Positions 56,855 to 64,000 of a DNA stretch of 64,000 nucleotides are shown here, piece by piece. The notes under the pieces are model-generated. The model saw only the letters and a program-made list of their open reading frames with translations. It did not search any database and was not told the origin of the DNA. Origin of the DNA: Biscogniauxia marginata (taxonomy: Eukaryota > Ascomycota > Sordariomycetes > Xylariales > Xylariaceae). The first letter of the stretch is position 1, and every line of letters begins with the position of its first letter. The stretch lies in contig MU404129.1 in NCBI GenBank assembly GCA_022695795.1, positions 148,728-212,727 on the forward strand. Direction: 5' to 3'. The position numbers were made by a program, and so were the translations under genes.

Positions 56855-59800
56855 ATGGCTCCTAGCGCCAGTTATAGGGAGTTCTTCCCTAACGCTCCTC
56901 GCGCCGCTAGAGACAAGGCTAATGAACGGCAACGAGAGAAATCCAACAAGATATCAGACTCTGCCGACAATTCGAGGACGGCTACTCCTGCTCTGCGCGA
57001 TGCGACTAACCACAGCACGTCCCTATCTGATGCCGCGCGCCCTGCGACGGATGATGCCGAGTTTACACAAGGAGATATCCTCAATGGTGTTGGATCTGCG
57101 AGCTCCCACGGGAGTACCACCTCATCAGTCTTCAGCACTGCCAACCCTCCGGCTGCTCTGAGTAATTCACACGCCCCGAACAACAACAGCACCCCAGATA
57201 CCATTGCTGGCTCGCCCACTTACCCCCCAAATATGCAGCCCGCCAAGCAGTTCGCCTCCAGTCCTCTGAATACCGGAAAAGCTGAGATCACGAGCTCCAC
57301 GACCGCTGCAGAGCCGTTGTCCAATCTTCCCGGTGTCGCTGAGCGCCTTCCGGCTCGAGACTCCAACCGTACCATCAAAGGCATAAAGTGTGCACACGAT
57401 CCTTCAACCGATAAGAACTTGTCTTCGAGCGAAAGGAAAACAATGAAACCCAAATACAAGAATTTCGGTTCGGTACGTATACTATACTATGTCTATGGGG
57501 AGAGCAGGGGGGGCGTCATCTGATCTTATGTGAAATATATGGCTAATTCGTTGAATAGGAAGATGACGCCCCCCCTTCAGACCCGCGGCTATCAAAAGGT
57601 AGTTGGCTCGACTACATCAACGTCGACTTCCATCTTCCCAAGGCGAGGTTGCGCCAGGCCCCTTACAACCTCAAACCGTATCCGTACGATCCTGCTACCT
57701 CTATCGGACCGGGACCCCCGACCCAGATCGTGGTCAGCGGCTTCAACCCCCTGATTACTTTTTCCAAGGTCGCTACTATCTTCGCGTCATTCGGCGATAT
57801 CGCGGAGAGTAGCAACAAGATGCATCCCGAGACTGGGAGCTATCTTGGCTTCGCAACCTTTCGATTTCGAGATTCTAGACACATGCGACGGCCAGCAGTA
57901 TCTGCGATCGATGCTGCCAAAAGAGCGGTCAGGTCGATGAATGGTCGCAGGATCGAAACAAACCATGTCAAGGTCGAATTCGACCGGGATGGTAAGAAGA
58001 GCAGACTAATGCTCGAGACAATTCTCAAGAGAGATCGAGAAGAAAGAGCTCGCGCTGCCGCTGTACCGCCTGTCCCTACGGGGCCTAGATCACAAGCCGA
58101 TGGTGCACCTGGAACAAAGATGCAGGCTGATCCTCTCACTGTGCCGCGACCACAACCCGATGTTTTTGCCAGACCGCCTCCTACCGCACCGAAGGGACCT
58201 GCTGCTGACCGACAGCGACCGGTAGTCGCCGACGCGGCGTGGACGAAACCCAAACCCTACTCCCTACTTGCCAACCCTCCATCCGTCGCAAGCACCCTCA
58301 AGGGCGAGCCGTATATCTTCGTTGCGGATTCAAGTGTGCCGGTCATGGCCACGACCATTCCCCACATGAAAAAGCGCCTGCGGGCTTTCGATTTCAACGA
58401 TATTCGTGCTGATCGAACGGGTTACTATATCATATTCTCCAACTCTGCGCGCGGCCGCGACGAAGCTTACAGATGCTTTAAGTCGGCTGATGGTAGTGCC
58501 TTTTTCACCTACACTATGGCAATGAAGCTTCAGGGAGTTACCCCTACGGGATCTTCCCATACTACTAGTAGTACACGGCAGAGCGAGCCGGAGAGACGGG
58601 CAATCACAGATACCCGCTATAGAGACGAACATCAATATCGACCACGCGACGAACGACGGCGTGATGAGGAAGCTGTTTTGGAGGAAGAAAAAAGGCACAG
58701 GGCTCAGAACTTCGATCCTGTCACGGAGGCTGTCGATGTTGTCCGCCGGGAAATGATGGAGCATTTGATTAGACATATTAGGACTAAGGTTGCCGTACCT
58801 GCCCTGTTCACTTTCCTGGATCCGGCCAACCATGCGGCTAAGAGACGCAAGTTGAATCTTGAAGATCCCTCGGGAACACCACGACCCATGATCAACGTAG
58901 AAGATCGAGATGTCACACCAATCAGCACTCCCAACTCTCGAGCCGATCCAATTGAGCGTCGCACAGCGCGCCTCGACGTTACCGCATTACCTCGTATCAG
59001 GAAAGCGAAGGGCCAAGGCGCAGCCCAGCGCAACTATGGGTTTACGGACCCGTTTGCTCGCAAGCGGCCTACCGTAGTACGCAATGCTTTCCGTTCACTC
59101 CACCATCGCCTGCAGCCCCCAGATAGCGACGAGGAAGCATCTGAAGATGAAACGGAGAATCGCGATTCTCTTGCGCGGGACACCGAGGAACCAGAATCAC
59201 GGCCGCGCAGTCGTATGAGTACCGACGAGGATGCCTTCGAAGATGGGTTCGGCGATGAGGATTCCATGACGGAATCTAGTTTCGCCATCAATGATGGCCC
59301 TGCCAAGACAAAGAAGAGGAAACTCGATCTGCACATTGAGGCTGCCATCAAGCGGCAGAAGAAGTCTGACGAGGAACTTTTCGGAGTTACTATTGATACT
59401 CTTGAGAATGAATTCCCCAGCCCGGCCGAAGATGTCATCATTCCTGATGCCGACCTTGGTGAGAATAAGGGTACAGGAGTTGCTCGGGCTCCTACGCCTG
59501 CTGAGAAGGCTGTTAAAGGAAAGAAGAAGACTGTTGCCGCAAAGCCTAAAAAGAAGACCAAGAAGCAAATATTCGAGGAGCGTGAAGCTATGAAGAGGCA
59601 GCGACAGGAGACGTATGTTGAAGAGACCTTACAGCAGGCAGGCAAGGAGGAAACAACCGAACCAGAGGAGTTACCAAAGAAGCCAGCAGTCATCGAGGAG
59701 GTGGACGAACCTATCCCCAGAGACGATCGTTTCTCCGACAAGGTGGTTCCGGCCATGGTCTTGCCAGAGGCATTCAGCTTGGCAGTCCAGACCGTACCAG

Positions 59801-60796
59801 ATCTTGCTCTTCAGGCAAACGATCACCCTGACATAAACAAACTTAGGAAGAAGTGTACAGTCGGTGCGGTCGGTGATCCTAAACTCTGGGTATGGCGACA
59901 CAACCGCATACGAGAACTTAACGCCGAAGGAGCACCGGTCACCAAACCCCTCACGATCGAGGGTTATTATGTTCCGAACCCCACCGGGTGTGCTCGTACT
60001 GAAGGCGTCAAGAAGATCCTCAATTCAGAAAAATCGAAATACCTTCCACATCACCTCAAAGTTCAGAAGGCTAGAGAGGAGCGACAGCTTCGCGCGGCTA
60101 AGAAGGATGGAAAGGATGCGGTTGCTGCTGCTGCCGAGGCTGCCAGGCTTGCGGCAGAGAAACTCCTGGCCAAGGGCAATTCAAGAGCAAACCGTGTCAA
60201 TAATCGGCGTTTTGTGGCCGACCTGAACGATCAGAAGAGGACTTTGGGTCAAGATTCTGATGTTCTGAGGTTCAACCAGCTTAAGAAGCGGAAGAAGCCA
60301 GTCAAGTTTGCTCGCTCAGCGATCCATAACTGGGGTCTCTATGCCATGGAGAACATCAATAAAGACGACATGATCATCGAATATGTCGGCGAACAGGTTC
60401 GACAGCAAATCTCCGAAATCCGCGAGAACCGCTACTTGAAAAGTGGCATCGGTAGCAGTTATCTTTTCCGGATCGATGACAACACAGTCATTGATGCGAC
60501 GAAGAAGGGAGGCATCGCTCGTTTCATCAACCATAGCTGCATGCCAAATTGCACTGCAAAGATTATCAAGGTGGAAGGTAGCAAAAGAATTGTCATCTAT
60601 GCCCTGCGTGACATTGCTCAGAGTAAGTACCCAAGTAATCCGGCGCTTGCTTGATCGAGTTTTCGGGTTTTTCATGCTAACAATGGTTACAGACGAGGAG
60701 TTGACATACGACTACAAATTTGAACGCGAATATGGTAGCCTGGACCGTATCCCCTGCCTTTGCGGCACCGCGGCGTGTAAAGGGTTCCTTAACTAA
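56855..60796 (+). CDS. SET1: Histone H3K4 methyltransferase SET1 (COMPASS catalytic subunit)
   Basis: Exons 56855-57472, 57559-60622 and 60693-60796 give 1261 residues. A Ser/Thr/Asn-rich N terminus is followed by [31 protein letters not shown] and an RRM ([25 protein letters not shown]...GFATFRF, about residues 262-345). A SET-associated second RRM-like region ([18 protein letters not shown] to [19 protein letters not shown], about 440-505) comes next. A long charged linker leads to the N-SET region ([31 protein letters not shown]). The SET domain runs from about residue 1125 ([43 protein letters not shown]). The post-[16 protein letters not shown] ends the protein. It makes mono-, di- and tri-methyl H3K4 within COMPASS. 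The last junction (A/AC) restores NEELTYDY. Confidence 0.96.
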
Positions 60797-62048
60797 CCCT
60801 GCTAATGTTGTCTTCTCTACGGGCTTTGGGATGGTGGCAACTTTTGTTTTTGTTCCTTTTTTCAACCCAGTTGGAGTTGTTGGTTCTCTGCATGATCGTT
60901 GACTTAATTTTTCTTCTTTTCCGAACTTGAACGCTGGCCTTTATCTTCCTCCCTTGGATCAGCTTCGGTCGATTATATATGCATGCAAAAATGGGGAGTT
61001 AGTTACTTTCTCGGCAGAGGGACAAAAGGGGCGGACACAGTGGAGAGGAAAGAAGAAAAACAAAGTGTACCAGTAATTAAACTACGCCACGCGAGCGAGA
61101 GAGGGAGAGACAGGGGGGGGAGAGCGGCCAGAGGCGTTTTTTATGCGGAACTTTTTTCTCCTTTTCTGGGAAAGATGTAAGGCAACACAGACGAAGACGT
61201 TCTCCCTATTAGTCCCTTATCTGGCGACGAAAGGCCAGTGATACCAGCCAGAGGCTGAAGAAGAGGGGGTGGAAACCCAACAACAAAAAAAATAAGAAGC
61301 GATCAATCGCCCACACCGTGAACCCCCCCTCGAAAGTTTCCATCACGTATATTTGCATACCGTGTACGCATACCTACCAACGTACGGAAACCCACCATTG
61401 GGCAGAGAGAGGATAGCAAACGGCAAACGGATGGAAGGGAAGAAAAAAAAACCCCCAACCAAATTCGGGTCGCCAACCAACCTTGACTTAGGAGGAACAC
61501 ATCAAATAGTTGGCATTGTACATAGCAAGAAAGGGAAAGAAGAAGAAAAAAAGAAAGGGGGGTGTCCACGTCGATGCATCTCCCGATTTTTTTTCTTATA
61601 GTTTCCCCCCTGCCTCCACTCCTCTCCCTGTCCCCTTTTACAAGCGGTTTCAACTCCCAATACTTAAGGGGAAAGGGGGGAGGAAAGGCAGGTAATACAA
61701 TTATTAATGAATCACCAATTGTCTACATATACCGCATCCTATTCAACGTAGCAGGATTTAGAATTATCTACTCTGCGACACGAGATATTCTTCCTTCTGC
61801 TTTCCCTTTTTTTTACCACTTCCCTAAGTGAATTCATGGAAGTTCTTATCTGGCTTTATCGTTTGATGTTTTAACATCGGACAAAAATTGTTTTTTGGCT
61901 TGTCCATAAAACGCCTTGTGGTATGCTACCCAAACCCATGAAGCCATATGTGCTGGTTCTCCCCAAACGCCAGAATTCTGTGATGAATATTATTCGCAGC
62001 ACGTTGACTTCCCTTTGATGGTAATCGCCCTGCCTGCTATACTGTCAA
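60797..62048. other. Convergent 3' flanks of SET1 and FCF1
   Basis: Low-complexity purine- and pyrimidine-rich DNA with poly-A, poly-G and poly-C runs. No gene supported. Confidence 0.5.
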
Positions 62049-63431
62049 CTATTGAGGAGCACCGGGTAGCCGCTCGATAACATATTTGCCCCGAGCGACG
62101 TTCATGATCGGCACACCGGGTACCTTGCGGATGCGTCTAACGAGGTCCTTATCGTTGCTGGCGACAATGTAGATGCGATGTTTTCTTAATTAGTGATTAG
62201 CTTTGGAACATGGTATCTTTGCCATCACAGCGTCTATCGATTAAACTCACGATACCCGATCAAAAATACTGTCATGTGATGTTAGCAATGTGTGATATGC
62301 TTCCTTAGTGAGAAAAAAAATCACTTACCAGTCATCTGCGTAGGTTCCCTTGTGGTCACATTGGAGGCGTTCCCATCGTTCGTCTCGGGCTATGCGCAAT
62401 GCTATTCTATAATCCGATAGGAGTAATCAGTAATTTGCTTCCTTGGTGGATCTCGCAAGAATGGCTAGGAGTAAACAAGGGGTTCACCAGGGGCTGGGAT
62501 CGTATCGAGGAGACATGTGAGAAATGGGATATTGCGAGACGGGGACGCTCCTTACCGGTATTTAGAGCTTGCGCCTAGTTTTTCCAACTCGGCCTGTAGA
62601 TATGAGTTAGTAAATGGACCTTCTAACTAGCCTTGACGGCCTGAACGTGGGCTTTAGGATTATCTCCCCCAGAACCACCTCGAACAGGTACTCCCAACTC
62701 CTCAAACAGTGACAAGGAATGTTCGGTTTCATTCATACCATGACACATGACGTTATCTATAAACCAGGGGTCAGCGAGTATCCTTCAACTGTCTCGGACG
62801 AGACCACCTACAATGGGTATACACTTCGCATATAGACAGTCCATCATGCTCTCGAGGAGGGGTAGCTTTCTCTGGACCGTATGTGATATGAAATTGGTAT
62901 CCTAGGATTGAGTGAAGGTGGTCAGCTCGAGAATATGTGGTTGAGGCTGTCTATCGGGGTATAAAACGATCGATCGAGGGCCCCGGGGGGGGCATAGTAT
63001 AGGCCGGGGCTTTTGCTTACGACGAGGACACCTGTGAAGTTGTTAGCACGGAAGCTCCCCATAAAATCGAGCGCTAGTATTACTGTATGGAGGCTTTAGA
63101 GCCTCGTTGTGTTGGAAGAAGAGCGAGGTGGCCATCTGGGGCACCTCGCGGACGACGTCGGTCGAGGGGCCGGCATTCTTGGACTTTTGCTTGTTGACGG
63201 CATCTGCCTTGGCCACGTTCTCCTTCAGCCGGGAATCGCGCCGCGAGATGACTTAAGTTTCGGCGGCCGGTTAGTCGATTTTATATGTGTATGTGTATAA
63301 GTAGTATACCGGTGTTACTCACTGCGCTTCACCTGTTCGAAGGTCGGTTTAGTGATGCTTTATCGATAAGCCATTGGGAGTTATTGGATACGCACCTGGC
63401 CGAATTTTCTAGTCTTCTTGGCTACTCCCAT
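62049..63431 (-). CDS. FCF1: PIN-domain rRNA-processing protein FCF1 (Utp24), many tiny exons
   Basis: Exons inferred: 63431-63396, 63332-63323 (10 nt), 63251-63084, 63031-63021 (11 nt), 62901-62808, 62756-62746 (11 nt), 62593-62556, 62406-62329, 62268-62251 (18 nt) and 62184-62049. Together they encode about 199 residues, the usual FCF1 size. The sequence reads MGVAKKTRKFGQ, VKRIISRRDSRLKENVAK, KPPYSVLVDTNF (first PIN Asp), QRKLPLLESMMDCLYAKCIP, DNVM/AELEKLGASSKYR (PIN Asp/Glu), RWERLQCDHKGTYADDC (Asp) and IYIVASNDKDLVRRIRKVPG, ending YVIERLPGAPQ. FCF1 cleaves pre-18S rRNA at A1/A2 in the SSU processome. The junction between the 11-nt exon at 62746 and GCC at 62593 has no GT donor. Introns are 50-150 nt with good branch points. 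Confidence 0.85.
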
Positions 63432-64000
63432 TTTCGGAGTTGAGTCGAGTTCCTCGCTGTGGTGGAATTTCCGGGCGAGGACAGGAATTCGAGATGTCAA
63501 TGTGGCTGTTTCGCGGAGTTGTATGCGATGCTGAGAACAAAAAATTATTGATGACGATCTAAAAGGGAAGTGGGTCTAGATAATTGGTGGGGGCAGGGAA
63601 GAGAACCGATATGCAAGTACTAGGAACAGATGCACGTCTCAAATCAGGCTAGTGGGTTTAAGGGACCTCCAGCCCACAGCGTCTAATTATCACCTGCGGG
63701 CTTTTATCCCGCAATTACTCCGTACTTGGATTTGCGACGCACTGATTTGCACTCCGTGGGTATACGGACCGTACATGAACTTGTACCACCGTGCTGTATT
63801 ACCTAGAATGAAGAGAACAATTTATATATATATTTTTTACAAAATGTAAAAATGCATACATGATTTATTATATATGTCTTAGGAAATTGATATTGGTATC
63901 GATGTTTTTATTTTATTTTATTTTATTTTATTTTATTTTATTTTATTTTATTTTATTTTATTTTATTTTATTTTATTTTATTTTATTTTATTTTATTTTA
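63432..64000. other. Upstream of FCF1 to window edge
   Basis: FCF1 5' flank, then AT-rich sequence with a pentanucleotide repeat at the right edge. No gene supported. Confidence 0.5.
63906..64000. repeat. (TTTTA)n pentanucleotide array at window edge
   Basis: About 19 uninterrupted copies of TTTTA, reaching the last base of the window, so the true length is unknown. It is not a telomere motif. Confidence 0.95.

Noticed and set aside
59034..59756. 240-codon minus-strand open frame inside SET1
   Set aside because: Antisense shadow of the charged SET1 linker; no independent support.
63906..64000. Terminal repeat as a telomere
   Set aside because: TTTTA is not the TTAGGG repeat of filamentous ascomycetes, and the window end is probably arbitrary.

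Overview
The window is nuclear DNA of a filamentous ascomycete, most likely a Sordariomycete. The genes are protein-coding and dense. Their introns are mostly 50-250 nt, GT-AG, with CTAAC or CTGAC branch points, and many protein signatures are typical of Pezizomycotina. No organelle, bacterial, rRNA, tRNA or CRISPR sequence was recognised. Exon structures below were derived by eye from splice signals plus reading-frame and family continuity.

Layout, left to right. 1-17.7 kb: an IRC20/SHPRH-type SNF2-RING helicase cut by the left edge (-), mitoribosomal mS41 (+), the TFIIH kinase Kin28 (-), a decayed UDP-glycosyltransferase (+, pseudogene), an Sfk1/Frag1-family membrane protein (+) and an Eis1-like eisosome protein (-). 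17.7-30 kb: a tyrosine-phosphatase-like enzyme (+), a Trm140/METTL2-type tRNA m3C methyltransferase (-), COQ10 (+), a large Ala/Glu/Lys-helix protein with a C-terminal ubiquitin-like domain (-), a gene-poor gap of about 3.2 kb, then EMC2 (-). 30-49.4 kb: AP-3 delta (+), an F-BAR/DEP/RhoGAP protein (-), a membrane dipeptidase (+), mitoribosomal uS13m (-), ER cyclophilin B (+), Trm112 (+), Big1 (-), Rrp17 (+) and tropomyosin (-). 49.4-64 kb: a candidate securin (+), a disrupted cupin-like/TPR/ankyrin gene (-), the SET1 H3K4 methyltransferase (+), the pre-rRNA factor FCF1 (-), and a (TTTTA)n tract running off the right edge.

The intact genes are mainly housekeeping: mitochondrial translation (mS41, uS13m), CoQ function (COQ10), ribosome biogenesis and RNA modification (FCF1, Rrp17, Trm112, m3C methyltransferase), transcription and chromatin (Kin28, SET1, SNF2-RING), the ER and membrane system (EMC2, cyclophilin B, Big1, AP-3 delta, Sfk1-like, Eis1) and the cytoskeleton or cell cycle (tropomyosin, RhoGAP, candidate securin). 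They form divergent and convergent pairs, not a functional cluster. I see no secondary-metabolite cluster or intact transposon.

The points that most merit a second look are: the unannotated-looking securin candidate; the cluster of genes whose start codon is followed at once, or even split, by an intron (AP-3 delta, uS13m, the ubiquitin-like gene, and others); a possible splice switch between an HVEL-ended and a membrane-anchored cyclophilin B; an FCF1 exon junction that does not fit any GT-AG intron; a RhoGAP domain lacking the usual arginine finger; and two genes broken by nonsense codons and frameshifts.
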